Shown here: positions 7,601 through 16,403 of the stretch, piece by piece
Layout: each line of letters begins with the position of its first letter
Position numbering within the stretch: the stretch's first letter is position 1
From: Sporosarcina gallistercoris
GTDB lineage: Bacteria > Bacillota > Bacilli > Bacillales_A > Planococcaceae
Assembly: GCF_014836415.1 (NCBI RefSeq)
Contig: NZ_JACSQY010000008.1
Coordinates: forward strand, 62,001 to 126,000
Direction: 5' to 3'
Length of the DNA: 64,000 nt
Position numbers and translations under genes: made by a program
Notes under the pieces: generated by a model
What the model was told of the DNA's origin: nothing
Seen by the model: the letters and a program-made list of their open reading frames with translations, nothing else
Databases searched by the model: none

Positions 7601-10527
7601 TTGCCGTTCCGAAGGACTTCGTAACCCATAGCAGCTTCCTTATTTGCCGTATCAACCTCATAGGACAAGTTGATTTCTTTTTTATCTGGATTCGCTTTTA
7701 TCGATTGAACAACGACTTTTGCATCTTTCGAGAATCCCGCACCTTCATAATTGCGTCCTAAACTATGCATGTACTCCAACTTAACATCAGGCTTTGACAA
7801 ATGAGCGACTTTCTCTTTCATCTTTGGAGTTGCTGTCACATATCCCCAGTCTTCGAAAAATCCTGTTAGGTCGGTCTCAGTTGCTAATGATAGTCCTACA
7901 ACCAATCGTTGCAAATTACTTCCTAAACCATTCATGACACCGTCGGGGTTTGTCCGGGCAATTCGGGAAGCCTTTCCATAACTATCTTCGCCGTAATAAT
8001 ATTGGACTTGCTCAAGCACCCCTAAGTACGTCCAAAAACCATGCTGAACGGTTTCACCTGAAAATCTTTTGTACATTGAATTCCAATCTACACGGTCATC
8101 GGTACTGTTATTGAATTTCTTCCTCATAATTACTGAGTAGATGTTGTTCGTTACCTCTGTGTGCTCCATCGTGGAGTTATTGATGTTATGACCCCATTCA
8201 TGGAAATAAGCCCATCCGTCATTTCCAGGCACACTAAATGGCTTCACAATTTGTTTGAAGAATCCATCGTCTCTTCTTGGAGAATTCCCTCCGTTATAAC
8301 CAGTATATCCCCAATCTGACCAGGCATAAGGCCCTTTTGTGAAGACGCGAGAGGTAAACTTTGCGTTGAAGAACTGATTCCTTGGATCTGGGTCATCTTC
8401 TACAGCTCCGCTGATTCTTTGAAACTCCATCCACATCAGTTCCCATTCTTTCATCGTGTCTGATACGGTTTTCCCAGTACCTTTCAATTCTTGGATTCCC
8501 TTTAATGCGCCAGCTGCACTTGTAGAGATCGTATTGTTTTCGGATACTAATTCGGAAACGTTGTACACTACATTTTCCGGTTTTCCGTTTGCAAAGTCGT
8601 TATCGTTCACACTGATTTTAGTTACATATTTTTCTAGTTCTTTTTCATACTGTGCAGGATCCGTTTTTCCATGAACGTACACAGGAAAAGCTGTACCTCC
8701 CACTAGCCTCACTTTAGGAGCAAATGCTTGCTCAGTTGGCAGCGCGTTGTTTTCCACATACGCAACAGCAGGTTTCATGTTATCGAATGCAGGGACCGTT
8801 ATTCGATTCAATCCTTGTTTGAGCACATATCTTCGCACCCATCCATTTTTATCATCGGCTATCTGACCAAGTACTAGATTTGGCATGACGCCTTTTTCAT
8901 CCGCTTCGACTGTGACTTGGACCGTTTCACCTGGCACTACATATCTGCCAAACGTGTCTAGTGAAAACGAGGTTCTGGCAATTTGATGCTTACTTGCTTC
9001 TGTGCTTGAGTTCCCCCGCTGCGATGCAATTACAATCGACTCGTTGGAGACATTCGCGTTGTTGAGCACGTCTTTCGCCATCGTTACATAGTGTTGGAAC
9101 TCTTCTTTCAATGGATGCTTCTCAACTTGATTCTCCAATTGCTGGATTGCATACATCGACGTGAATTCCGGCTTCAATTCATTCATAAGACCGTCTGTGA
9201 ATAGATTGATGACTTGCTCTTCTATCGGATCTTCCCGGTAGAAAGCGAGTTCCGATAACGTAGCCCAGTTTTGGTTCGATTTCTTGAATTTGAATTTAAC
9301 TCGTTTAAACTCGGTTGGCGCAAATTTAACTTCGACTAATCCAGCTACCATGTTGTGCTGTCCTGTTGCTACTAGCTGATACGTGTCCCCTTTAGAAGTA
9401 TTGGAAGCATAGATTTCAACTTCTTCCGCGAACCCCTTTCGGTCAGAAGGTCTCGCCCCATACATCAGTCGATTCAACGTGACGCGATCATGAAACTCGA
9501 CTTCGACTTCGTTTGAAAAGTCACTTGTGTTACTTCTATTCGTTTCCCAATATGTATTGAGATTGCCGTCAAATGCATTTTCTAAAACAGAGTTCGCATA
9601 GTGACCACCGTTGTTACGAATACTTTTGACGTTTTGACGGTCCATTCTAAACAACCTGGAGTAGGCTTCATTCGAATAATGAGCAAATTGCTTAGTTATC
9701 GCTGGAGTCGCTTCAATTTGAGCGTTGTTTATGAGAACTTTTGCATTCTCGATATCTTCCTTAAATTGAGTGTAAAGCGGATGTCCCTTTGCTTCGGCAT
9801 CCAATTCAAGTAATGCATCCAGCGTATTAAACTGTTCGTTAACCGAACTTAGCGAAGCATCTGTAAAGAGGGTATCCATTGCTTCAGATATCCAATCTTC
9901 CTTATAAAATTGAAACTCTGATGCGCTCGCCCAGTCTTGGTCAGCTTTTGTGAATACAAATTTGACTCTCTTCAATTCTGTCGGGGCAAACTGAATTTCA
10001 ACAATGTCCCCAGTTGAACCTTTATAGGACCCTGTAGAAACAAGTGAGAAATCATCGCCTTCCGATGCCTGAGAACCATAGATTTCAAACCCTTGTGCAA
10101 ACCCTTTCCCTTTTACGGTGGATTGGCGCGCAGCATAGACAATTCGATTTAAAACAGTCGTTTCGTTAAAGTTCACGACGACCTCATTGGTAAATGAACT
10201 GCTATTCGGCTTCCCTGTTTCCCAATGTGTACTAAAATCACCGTCGATCGCCTGCTTTATGGGCGATCCTGAGTAGTTCCCTCCATTGTTTGTGATCGAT
10301 TTTATATTCGTGACCGGCATTTTGAATACTTCATCGTAGATAGGTAAACTCGCAGTTCCGTACAAGTTGAACTTACGTACCGATGCAACACCTGAACTTT
10401 GATTACTTTCTGTTGCAGCAGGTGTGGCAACTCCTTCTTTCTGGTCTTCATTTGCCAAAACGGAAATCGGGCTACAGACTACGTTAAGAGCCAATGCTGC
10501 TGCTGTGGCGAACGCAATCATCTTCAT
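4693..10527 (-). CDS. Secreted M60-family metalloprotease with F5/8C and NPCBM modules
   Basis: A 1944-residue secreted protein. A signal peptide (about residues 1-26) is followed by two discoidin/F5-8C-type modules (about 72-210 and 295-435). A gluzincin domain follows (about 510-945) with the zinc motif H776-E-W-G-H780 and a downstream acidic residue in TEVTNN. Then come a fibronectin-like segment, three repeats of bacterial Ig-like domain plus NPCBM module (NPCBM starts near 1099, 1325 and 1553), a helical FIVAR-like stretch and leucine-rich repeats (about 1770-1860). M60 enzymes cleave glycoproteins such as mucins; the NPCBM and F5/8C modules bind glycans. No LPXTG or transmembrane anchor is seen, so it is probably released. 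A c-di-GMP-I riboswitch precedes it. Confidence 0.9.
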   Translation of the reverse strand: MKMIAFATAAALALNVVCSPISVLANEDQKEGVATPAATESNQSSGVASVRKFNLYGTASLPIYDEVFKMPVTNIKSITNNGGNYSGSPIKQAIDGDFSTHWETGKPNSSSFTNEVVVNFNETTVLNRIVYAARQSTVKGKGFAQGFEIYGSQASEGDDFSLVSTGSYKGSTGDIVEIQFAPTELKRVKFVFTKADQDWASASEFQFYKEDWISEAMDTLFTDASLSSVNEQFNTLDALLELDAEAKGHPLYTQFKEDIENAKVLINNAQIEATPAITKQFAHYSNEAYSRLFRMDRQNVKSIRNNGGHYANSVLENAFDGNLNTYWETNRSNTSDFSNEVEVEFHDRVTLNRLMYGARPSDRKGFAEEVEIYASNTSKGDTYQLVATGQHNMVAGLVEVKFAPTEFKRVKFKFKKSNQNWATLSELAFYREDPIEEQVINLFTDGLMNELKPEFTSMYAIQQLENQVEKHPLKEEFQHYVTMAKDVLNNANVSNESIVIASQRGNSSTEASKHQIARTSFSLDTFGRYVVPGETVQVTVEADEKGVMPNLVLGQIADDKNGWVRRYVLKQGLNRITVPAFDNMKPAVAYVENNALPTEQAFAPKVRLVGGTAFPVYVHGKTDPAQYEKELEKYVTKISVNDNDFANGKPENVVYNVSELVSENNTISTSAAGALKGIQELKGTGKTVSDTMKEWELMWMEFQRISGAVEDDPDPRNQFFNAKFTSRVFTKGPYAWSDWGYTGYNGGNSPRRDDGFFKQIVKPFSVPGNDGWAYFHEWGHNINNSTMEHTEVTNNIYSVIMRKKFNNSTDDRVDWNSMYKRFSGETVQHGFWTYLGVLEQVQYYYGEDSYGKASRIARTNPDGVMNGLGSNLQRLVVGLSLATETDLTGFFEDWGYVTATPKMKEKVAHLSKPDVKLEYMHSLGRNYEGAGFSKDAKVVVQSIKANPDKKEINLSYEVDTANKEAAMGYEVLRNGKVVGYTTGTSFIDKNVDTSIPYSYEIVAYDRKLTPLKPVEIHSQQPNLSVEEQVTLKLHQVYDPMDYVKASSFSGQNITQDVVIKSNTVDVTAKGSYEIVYEVKNANLTETKTTKVAVTSDYTYISDMNATSVKTDWSSLQKDKAISGGLITLSRQGSDAAYPKGIAIHANSEVVYDIAGKGLNFFESYIGIDQSVRGQASSATFEVWVDGEKKLASRVFKSSTEHEFVKVPVTGAKEVKLITTDAKDNGISSDHTVWADAKFTKNSSAPTLKVVEDLTFVKLNSDFTILDGVEAYDKEDGNLTDSVKVTSNNFTVSKTGTYHVVFSVTDSDGNTVTKTKEIYVYSDVAYASDTNWKSAQTAWSTVKKNQASSGGPIKVLVDGATKEFTKGIGTHANSSVVYDLADKNYDYFETLVGIDRNIAENNNSSVTFKVLADGQEVYSSGVMKYNTEAKLVRVPLAGVKELTLIANDASNGNASDHANFAIAKFYISNGLPELTIPNSVATKVGTSIDLSERYSAVDAEDGDLTAQVKVTGKNQVNFDRAGKYEMTYTVTDRDGNEVSKKRSVSVVNMEDYNYLSDFDWKSTQNSYKTPVKDRAISDQPLRLTGKDGSVQAYEKGIGAHSNSTIIYDLTDKAADYFTSYVGVDRQMAGSIGSVAFQVFVDGVKQFDSGLMHSTDPQKFIEVKTVGAKELKLVVTDGGNGNGSDHATWGGAKLHFANAERIFTRDLVTAVEDAKAIDAEKYTIESMDELQKRIANAEELLANAQQTQTEIDQALDMLLQAKTNLVELDFTQVIAVPDKYLRTHIQQKLGITGNLTIRDLHKLTSLDASNARINSLEGLQYARNLVSLDVSGNEITDFSPLKNLGKLKTIQAHPQLVSVNSLKGPVFTVENLVKGLDGQYINPYQVRLRNTRTNQVLPVDVDQFEPNLKQFTIDLSQEEKGTYMLVLAYQLKEDALIQLTYYVIHN

Positions 10528-10567
10528 ATGCTTTTCCTCCTCATGAATATTTTTCCTACTGAGCGCA

Positions 10568-10596
10568 CAAAAAAGCTACTCAAAAAGAGTAGCTTC
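10568..10596 (-). terminator. Riboswitch-linked intrinsic terminator
   Basis: On the minus strand AAGCTACTC, five Ts, GAGTAGCTT and a T-run form a classic terminator between the aptamer and the protease start codon. Its 5' arm contains TACTCTT (complement of 10585-10591), which can pair with AAGAGTA at the 3' edge of the aptamer (complement of 10661-10667). That gives a possible antiterminator and makes this the likely expression platform. Confidence 0.75.
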
Positions 10597-10659
10597 GGAT
10601 TAAATAAAGTCAAAAAAACTAGTAGCAGTTTGTCAACTTTACTAAACAAAAAGTAGTGT

Positions 10660-10748
10660 GTACTCTTCGGCAACTGGCTGACTTAGTGATGCACCTTAGT
10701 CCCTATAGCTTTGCGTCCCTAAATTTCTTTAGGTTTGCCTATTCAGTT
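10660..10748 (-). ncRNA. Cyclic di-GMP-I (GEMM) riboswitch
   Basis: The minus strand contains the hallmark blocks of the GEMM-I aptamer in order. GGCAAACC leads into a short hairpin with a GAAA loop. GGGACGCAAAGCTATAGGG follows, then a second variable hairpin, and GTCAGCCAGTTGCCGA closes the domain. The aptamer lies about 130 bases upstream of the start codon of the giant secreted protease and just before a terminator. By family knowledge it senses cyclic di-GMP; whether it turns expression on or off cannot be decided by eye. Confidence 0.9.
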
Positions 10749-10843
10749 ATTTTATAGTTTAAATACTATCATACCTTTGTTTCCACACCATGAACATATA
10801 GCACTAGATTGAACTTTCTTACATCCAACTCGCCTTGAAATAT

Positions 10844-10869
10844 GTCTAGAAAAACTAAAGAGCGGGTAT
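10844..10869 (+). promoter_or_regulatory. Sigma-B-type promoter
   Basis: GTCTAG and GGGTAT are separated by 14 bases, close to the sigma-B consensus (GTTTAA, 12-14 bases, GGGTAT). The site is 38 bases upstream of a YflT-type general stress gene, the kind of gene sigma-B controls. Confidence 0.65.
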
Positions 10870-10906
10870 AGATTGCATGGTTCAAGCAAACAGGAGGTAA
10901 TTTGAA

Positions 10907-11344
10907 ATGAAGAATCATGTTATTGGCATATATGAAAACGAACAACAAGTGGTTGAAGTTGTAGATCGCTTAAAAGAGCAAAGCTACACAACTGATGAAA
11001 TTTCAGTGATTGCTAAAAACACAAAAAAACTTCCTGAGATCACACAAGAAGTAAAACCTTCCACTAAAGATGGAGCCATTGCTGGAGCTCTAACTGGCGG
11101 AACAATTGGTATAGCGGGCGTGATTGCAGGGATCTCCGCAGTAGTGGTTCCCGGACTGGGCGCCTTGTTGGCTGCAGGACCAATCATTTCAACTATTGGC
11201 GGAGCAGTCGTAGGAGCCAGGACGGGAGCTGGAGGCTTAAAGCATGCTCTCATGGAAATCGGACTCCCTGACGATGAAGCTGAACGCTATTCTGAAGGCG
11301 TTCAAGAAGGTAAAATCCTAGTATTTCTTCATCCTTCAGAGTGA
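10907..11344 (+). CDS. General stress protein, YflT / GSP17M family
   Basis: A 145-residue protein with the YflT-type N-terminal domain (residues 3-45: VIGIYENEQQVVEVVDRLK) followed by a Gly/Ala-rich hydrophobic stretch (about 53-108) that resembles a membrane-inserting glycine-zipper hairpin, and a short acidic C-terminus. Members are heat- and general-stress-induced proteins of unknown biochemical role. AGGAGG precedes the ATG. A sigma-B-like promoter upstream agrees with membership of the general stress regulon, and with the RsbR-type genes near the start of the window. Confidence 0.8.
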   Translation: MKNHVIGIYENEQQVVEVVDRLKEQSYTTDEISVIAKNTKKLPEITQEVKPSTKDGAIAGALTGGTIGIAGVIAGISAVVVPGLGALLAAGPIISTIGGAVVGARTGAGGLKHALMEIGLPDDEAERYSEGVQEGKILVFLHPSE

Positions 11345-11381
11345 TGAGGACTCAACATATTACTTATGGAAAATGTATAAA

Positions 11382-11418
11382 AAGAAGGCAGCCAAGTGAA
11401 TCCTTGGCTGCCTTCTTA
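11382..11418. terminator. Bidirectional terminator
   Basis: A 15-bp stem (AAGAAGGCAGCCAAG / CTTGGCTGCCTTCTT) lies between the convergent stress-protein and chemoreceptor genes and can act for both, with A-rich sequence on the left and T-rich on the right. Confidence 0.8.
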
Positions 11419-11466
11419 CTGTTTTCAATTGATTGTTTCTAACGTGACTCAGAGGTCAACTACGAG

Positions 11467-13551
11467 TCACACCGTGAACTTCCCGATTTCACCTTTTAGA
11501 TCTTCGGCGATGTCGGACAGGTTCTTCGCAGCGGCAGCGACTTCTTCAACTGTCGCAGTTTGCTCTTCTGTCGTTGCTGCAATTTCTCCAGAGTGGGATG
11601 ACAGCTTTTCGTACAACGAAGAGATCTGCTCAATCGATTTCAACAGATTTCTCATTACATTTTCCACTTCTGCAGAAATTGTTGTCGCTTCAGTTGTCTG
11701 CTCCGAGACAGACTGGACCGCTTGTAAAATACTTCTGAATGCTTCTCCTGCTTCATTCACGAGAGCAGAACCATTTTTGACGGCTTCATAACCATCTGTC
11801 ATGCTGTCGACTGTTTGTGAAATATCTTGTTTGATTTCACTGATTAGCTGTCGTATATGATTTGCCGCGCTACTCGATTCAACCGCAAGTTTCCGGACTT
11901 CATCCGCAACGACTGCAAACCCTTTTCCCGCCTCACCCGCACGTGCAGATTCAATTGCCGCGTTCAGTGCCAACAAATTCGTCTGATCCGCAATAGAAGT
12001 GATGAAGTCTGAGAAGTTTTCGATCTTAGAAGACTTTTCGTGCAGTTCGATGACAGTTTCTTTTGACTGTCTTGTATAGTTATTAATTTGCTCCATATTC
12101 TTTTCTGTCTCTTGTACACGAGCATTGCCGTTCGTAGAGACTGAAACGGTGTGCTGTACAAGCTCATCCACATTACTGATTTTCTCAGAAAGGCGATCTA
12201 CTTCTTTTGTGATAGTTCCAATATCTGAAACTGCATGTTGGACAGATTGTGTTTGGTTTTCAGTTTCATAAGCCATTTCTTGAACAGATTCAGAAATTTG
12301 AACGGAGGCGATTTTTGTCTCATCCGCACTGGCAGTGAATTCACTTGACATCGCAAGGAGTTGGTCAGAAGAGTCAATGACTTTTTCAAAAGCCCCCCGT
12401 ACCGATACAAGCATCGCTTCATACTGTTCAGCCAATACGCCAAAGTCATCTTTTCGAGTAAGCAACTTATCGACATGCTCATTCTTCTTGAAATTCAATT
12501 GAGCTGTCTGATCGATCACTTGACTGAACTCATGGATCGGTCTGGATACTCTGCGCCCAATTATGATGGATAATAAGACAGAAACAATGATTGAAACAAT
12601 CACCATCGCGATTGCAGTTATGTTATTGGTTTGTAATCTCTTACCGTAATAGTTTTCATCATACGCTATCACAAGCAATCGGGATTGTCGATATGTATTC
12701 TCATCATTGGAATCTAAATCGATTTGAGGAATCATTTTATATACCGTTCCCGACTCCCCATTCAAGTCTTTCACTTCACTCACTTTATTAGACGCAATTG
12801 CTTTTGTACCTTTATCTAACAAAGAATCCGGTAGAAGGGCCGCTTCTCCCTTATCGTCTTTCTTATTCATCGAATAGGCAGGTATGCCCTCGATGTTGAT
12901 CGTATAGATACCAATATCTTTCACGTACTTATGCTTCTCTTTTAAATCAGACGTCACTTTTTCTAAATCCATCGATTGGATCAAATCCGAAAACTGATCC
13001 GCAGTTGCGGCAATCTGAATCATATATTTCTTATCTGGAGTCGGTGTGTAGCTGAATTTATTCGTCTCTTTTGTTGCTTCGCTGATTTCCAGACGATCCG
13101 CTACAAAAACTCCTGCATCCATTCGCTGTTGCAAAAGATCTTTTAGGCCAAACTCTTTCAAATCCAAACCTAAATCCGCTTCTCTAGTTGCATATTCTAC
13201 AACGAATTGGTCATTGATCATAAAAATATCAAATCCATCAAATCGTTCCTTGAATGATTCCAGATCCCACGTTTCAATTTTCGGGTTCTTTTTATATTCT
13301 TCTTGAAGAATCTGCGTGAAGGCTTCCATTTTTCCTGAAAGCGATTGTTCGATAATCGAATACGAGACATCCGATCCATCTAGCACACTTAGCAGATTTT
13401 CTTCAATCAGCTTTTCGGATTGCTCTTTCTCATCCTCTAAACTCTCTTGCGTTCGAATATAGTTAAAAGAAACAATGGCAATGACAAGAACAGAGATTGA
13501 GATGACCAAGGTCAATATTAAATTTCTTTGAAAAACTCCCATTTTTTTCAT
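11467..13551 (-). CDS. Methyl-accepting chemotaxis protein
   Basis: A 694-residue transmembrane chemoreceptor. A first transmembrane helix (about 6-28) and an extracellular Cache-type ligand domain (about 30-300) are followed by a second helix (about 310-332), a HAMP domain and a long coiled-coil signalling domain. The hairpin tip carries the invariant [20 protein letters not shown] and [13 protein letters not shown], which contact CheA and CheW. The ligand cannot be read from sequence. The frame opens at GTG 13563, but the ATG at 13551 fits better with the AGAGGTG/AAAGGA site. No chemotaxis genes neighbour it, so it is a stand-alone receptor. Confidence 0.9.
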   Translation of the reverse strand: MKKMGVFQRNLILTLVISISVLVIAIVSFNYIRTQESLEDEKEQSEKLIEENLLSVLDGSDVSYSIIEQSLSGKMEAFTQILQEEYKKNPKIETWDLESFKERFDGFDIFMINDQFVVEYATREADLGLDLKEFGLKDLLQQRMDAGVFVADRLEISEATKETNKFSYTPTPDKKYMIQIAATADQFSDLIQSMDLEKVTSDLKEKHKYVKDIGIYTINIEGIPAYSMNKKDDKGEAALLPDSLLDKGTKAIASNKVSEVKDLNGESGTVYKMIPQIDLDSNDENTYRQSRLLVIAYDENYYGKRLQTNNITAIAMVIVSIIVSVLLSIIIGRRVSRPIHEFSQVIDQTAQLNFKKNEHVDKLLTRKDDFGVLAEQYEAMLVSVRGAFEKVIDSSDQLLAMSSEFTASADETKIASVQISESVQEMAYETENQTQSVQHAVSDIGTITKEVDRLSEKISNVDELVQHTVSVSTNGNARVQETEKNMEQINNYTRQSKETVIELHEKSSKIENFSDFITSIADQTNLLALNAAIESARAGEAGKGFAVVADEVRKLAVESSSAANHIRQLISEIKQDISQTVDSMTDGYEAVKNGSALVNEAGEAFRSILQAVQSVSEQTTEATTISAEVENVMRNLLKSIEQISSLYEKLSSHSGEIAATTEEQTATVEEVAAAAKNLSDIAEDLKGEIGKFTV

Positions 13552-13674
13552 AGTCCTTTTCACCTCTTCATGTATTAGTTCAAATGTATTATCGGCTTTT
13601 TTATTTAGATGTTTAATTATCTTACTCTTGTCACTTTCAAATGGTTTTCAAGGTCTGAAGTGATCACTTTTCAT

Positions 13675-13709
13675 ATAAAAACCTTCGACAGATTTCTCGA
13701 TCGAAGGTT
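13675..13709 (-). terminator. Terminator after the DUF2165 gene
   Basis: On the minus strand AACCTTCGA and TCGAAGGTT form a stem followed by TTTTTATAT, about 60 bases beyond the DUF2165 stop codon. Confidence 0.7.
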
Positions 13710-13767
13710 CTCTCCTTTGTTCTACACCTCATCGTTCAAAGCTTCGTGAGTGACTGGTTCCACCTAA

Positions 13768-14274
13768 TTACGCATCTAAATCTTCATCTTTAAGTGCGAG
13801 TAGAATAGCGAAGCCGATCCAGACGGAGGTAATATCCATCGCAGTCTCTTTACCGTTCCAGATTTGCGATTGCCACATAGCAAACCATTCGCTGCCAATA
13901 ACAACGAAGCCGAAGAACCAAATAGCAAAGCCAAGAATGAATGCATAGTAGCCAAATGACTTCGACTGATTGAATTTCCGTCCAGGTGCCTTGATATTTT
14001 TCAACATATGATACACGCCGATGAACGCAAGTGTACTAAAAATCCCTTCTGCGATGATTAGTCCCCAGTAAGCAATTGTGTGGACAGTCGTACTTTCAAA
14101 CGCACGCCACATCAAGGAATTCCCTTCGAACGTTGTGTCCATCGATAGTACATGATGGACAAACTCATAATTCGAATTATAGTCCATCAAGTTTCCTGCA
14201 AATACAAATAAGCCAAAAAGTCCTGCGAGTAGTAAAGTAACCGTCTTCAATAATCTCAATGCAATCGTATTCAT
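13768..14274 (-). CDS. DUF2165 small integral membrane protein
   Basis: A 168-residue protein with four predicted transmembrane helices (about 8-30, 65-88, 108-128 and 148-162) and the family-typical stretch NLMDYNSNYEFVHHVLSMDTTF between helices 1 and 2, of which up to 20 residues are the loop. DUF2165 proteins are inner-membrane proteins of unknown function. Its ATG overlaps the stop of the upstream DUF4177 gene as ATGA, so the two are translationally coupled and probably act together. Confidence 0.8.
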   Translation of the reverse strand: MNTIALRLLKTVTLLLAGLFGLFVFAGNLMDYNSNYEFVHHVLSMDTTFEGNSLMWRAFESTTVHTIAYWGLIIAEGIFSTLAFIGVYHMLKNIKAPGRKFNQSKSFGYYAFILGFAIWFFGFVVIGSEWFAMWQSQIWNGKETAMDITSVWIGFAILLALKDEDLDA

Positions 14275-14480
14275 ATAATGCCACTCCCTTTTCTTTGTTC
14301 CCTTTCAAATATGAGATCGACCCGTCGCTCACTCAGAGATAACTCTGAAAGATTCACCAGCTGTACAAATCGCCATCCTTCTTTGGCATATTTGGCAATG
14401 AGCTGCCTATAATCTTCAGCAAGCGAAATTCCGTCACGCCCGTGATGCACTTCAATCCTCTCAATATGATACTCAACCAT
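14271..14480 (-). CDS. DUF4177 protein
   Basis: A 69-residue soluble protein starting M-V-E-Y-H-I-E-R-I. It has the DUF4177 pattern of a short beta strand, the phrase YAKEGWRFVQLV and a C-terminal strand DLIFEREQ. The frame is open six codons further upstream, but GGAGAGG lies about nine bases before the ATG at 14480, and family members begin this way. Function is unknown. It overlaps the DUF2165 membrane-protein gene by four bases (ATGA). Confidence 0.75.
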   Translation of the reverse strand: MVEYHIERIEVHHGRDGISLAEDYRQLIAKYAKEGWRFVQLVNLSELSLSERRVDLIFEREQRKGSGII

Positions 14481-14498
14481 CACAATCGTCCTCTCCAT

Positions 14499-14938
14499 AT
14501 ATCCAGGTCATAACTCTAGATTAAATTACTACTACCCATGACTTTAGTCAAGACTTAACTTTAAAAAAATTAGGTAAATCGATATACTCAATGTTTTTCA
14601 ATTAATCACAAATACTATTTGAATTTATATTTTTGGTGGATATATTAGATTATTTAATGGAGTGGGCTTACTTTAATTGAGAAAAATATATTTGTGGATA
14701 TGCTCTTATTTAATTAATAGAGCTGAACTCTCGTTTTTCTAAATCACAAAAAACACCACCTGAAGATGATGTTTTTCGGAGTGTCAGTAATCTTTTTATG
14801 TTGTATCAGTGATGAATTTCCCTATCACAGGCCACATTTTTCATCCTAGTTTTTTAATTGACGTATTTCCTAAAAGCTAAGCGATTGCTGCCTAGATTTT
14901 TAGACGAAAGGTGCATTCTCCGAATGAGGCAGCCAAGT
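14499..14938. other. AT-rich intergenic region
   Basis: About 440 bases with no convincing gene on either strand. The left part is the presumed promoter area of the DUF4177-DUF2165 pair. A hairpin at 14747-14776 (AAAAACACCA / TGATGTTTTT) is terminator-like, and a second weak pairing (GCTGCCT / AGGCAGC) lies at 14888-14935, just past the stop codon of the DUF4956 gene. Confidence 0.6.
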
Positions 14939-15625
14939 TCAATCCCGCATCTCAAGATAGGATAGGGATACCTTCAAGTTCGCATTGCGCACACGGATTT
15001 CATTCAACAAGTCCTGATCTTTTGTTTCCGGTTTGCTTCGGATCGCAAATGTATAGAGAATCATCGTCCCTAAGTTGGTCGTTTCGACTTGTCGGAGATG
15101 GTAGGATTCGGTCTTCTCAGTCAAGATATCGTCAAACAAATTTTCGTGATTCAAGTTTTCGGGTACTGTGACTTTCAGAATTTGTGTATCCTTTCCTTTC
15201 CCATAGTCCACTTTGTACAGGATGTAGAAAATGAGACTGGCAAATAACGTCAAGGCGATAGCAAGAGAGAACTGAAACAGTCCAGCCGTCATCCCGACAC
15301 ATAGACCGAAAAAGATGTAGGCAATGTCCTTAGCATTGGTGACTGCACTCCTGAAACGGATGAGGGAGAATACGGCAAACAAGCCAAAAGCGACGCCGGC
15401 ATTTCCGCTCACCACGTTCATAACGACTGATACGACCACACTCATCATAATGATCGTATGGACGAACGCTTGGGAATAACGCTCACCTGTAAATGTAATT
15501 TGGTACACTTTCGTGATAACTAAACTTAAAATCGCGGCAAGGGCCATCGCAGCAATACTCATCCACATGCTTGGCACGACACCGTCCAATCCATTAGATG
15601 TAAACAAATTCGTGATCTGATCCAT
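14939..15625 (-). CDS. DUF4956 membrane protein, polyphosphate-polymerase partner
   Basis: A 228-residue protein. An N-terminal hydrophobic half (about 20-145) has four predicted helices and the conserved GLFAVFSLIRFRSAVTNAKD segment of DUF4956; a soluble C-terminal domain follows (about 150-228). Its start lies 32 bases inside the upstream VTC-domain gene, a strong sign of coupled translation. DUF4956 and VTC genes are commonly paired, so it is inferred to be the membrane component of a polyphosphate-synthesising or exporting complex, but its biochemical role is not established. Confidence 0.8.
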   Translation of the reverse strand: MDQITNLFTSNGLDGVVPSMWMSIAAMALAAILSLVITKVYQITFTGERYSQAFVHTIIMMSVVVSVVMNVVSGNAGVAFGLFAVFSLIRFRSAVTNAKDIAYIFFGLCVGMTAGLFQFSLAIALTLFASLIFYILYKVDYGKGKDTQILKVTVPENLNHENLFDDILTEKTESYHLRQVETTNLGTMILYTFAIRSKPETKDQDLLNEIRVRNANLKVSLSYLEMRD

Positions 15626-16403
15626 TTTCTATTCCTCCTGTATGTAGTTTTTCCAATTCTCTCGGTTCAAAATATCCTGCCCGCGGTAACACATCTCCAC
15701 TCAGCAGTTCCATACTCGTACAAAACTTTGAGGCACTGCGCTGCTCACATTGCAGTTCCTGTAAAATGCGTGCTAGCCAAAGGGGAACACTATGATCCAC
15801 TTTCACTTCCAGCACAACGAGATCCGGGTCAATGAAATGCTCGCCGTATGGACCGTTCTCGATATGAAGGTCTTCTTTGCGGCATCGTAAGTCAAAATCG
15901 AATGTAATGCGCAGTTCTGAATCGTGGATACCGTGCAAGGCATGACGGCTATAGGAGACAACCATTTCAGGACATAATCGATAGAACTTACGGAAATAAT
16001 CAATTTCCTTCATGACCTGTGAATTGGACGTTTCATAGTGATCCAAGCCTGCTTGCCCATCTTCCTGTAAATAGCGGTACGCTTCCTTAAGCGGCAAAAG
16101 CATGCGTCTTTTATTGACGACTTTCTTATGTTTTTGCTTTACTTCAAAGAAAGCGGTGCTATTGAGATCCGCATCATCGTATACACGCAACCTCAATTTC
16201 TGTCGGTACTTCAGCTTGTTCTTCGTTTCAAAATAAATGCTTTTCTCCGCATTATCAAAGTACAGGCTAGTGACCGAGTATTTCCCATCGATCCCATTCT
16301 TATCGTTTCGCATCTCGGGTCCGATCCGTTTCAGAATTTCTTCGTATTGCCGGTGAGTGATTAAATACTTTTGCTCTTTCCGACTGAAGATTTCAATTGC
16401 CAT
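15594..16403 (-). CDS. VTC-domain polyphosphate polymerase
   Basis: A 269-residue VTC domain, the tunnel-fold catalytic domain known from yeast Vtc4 that makes polyphosphate from nucleotide triphosphate. The N-terminal motif RKEQKYLI, the basic cluster KYRQKLRLRVY, the strand FFEVKQKHKK and the acidic metal-binding strand VVLEVKV follow the family order. AAAAAGGAG precedes the ATG. It is co-encoded with a DUF4956 membrane protein. The bacterial function as polyphosphate polymerase is inferred from the family, and the pair could supply phosphate or stress storage. Confidence 0.85.
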   Translation of the reverse strand: MAIEIFSRKEQKYLITHRQYEEILKRIGPEMRNDKNGIDGKYSVTSLYFDNAEKSIYFETKNKLKYRQKLRLRVYDDADLNSTAFFEVKQKHKKVVNKRRMLLPLKEAYRYLQEDGQAGLDHYETSNSQVMKEIDYFRKFYRLCPEMVVSYSRHALHGIHDSELRITFDFDLRCRKEDLHIENGPYGEHFIDPDLVVLEVKVDHSVPLWLARILQELQCEQRSASKFCTSMELLSGDVLPRAGYFEPRELEKLHTGGIENGSDHEFVYI

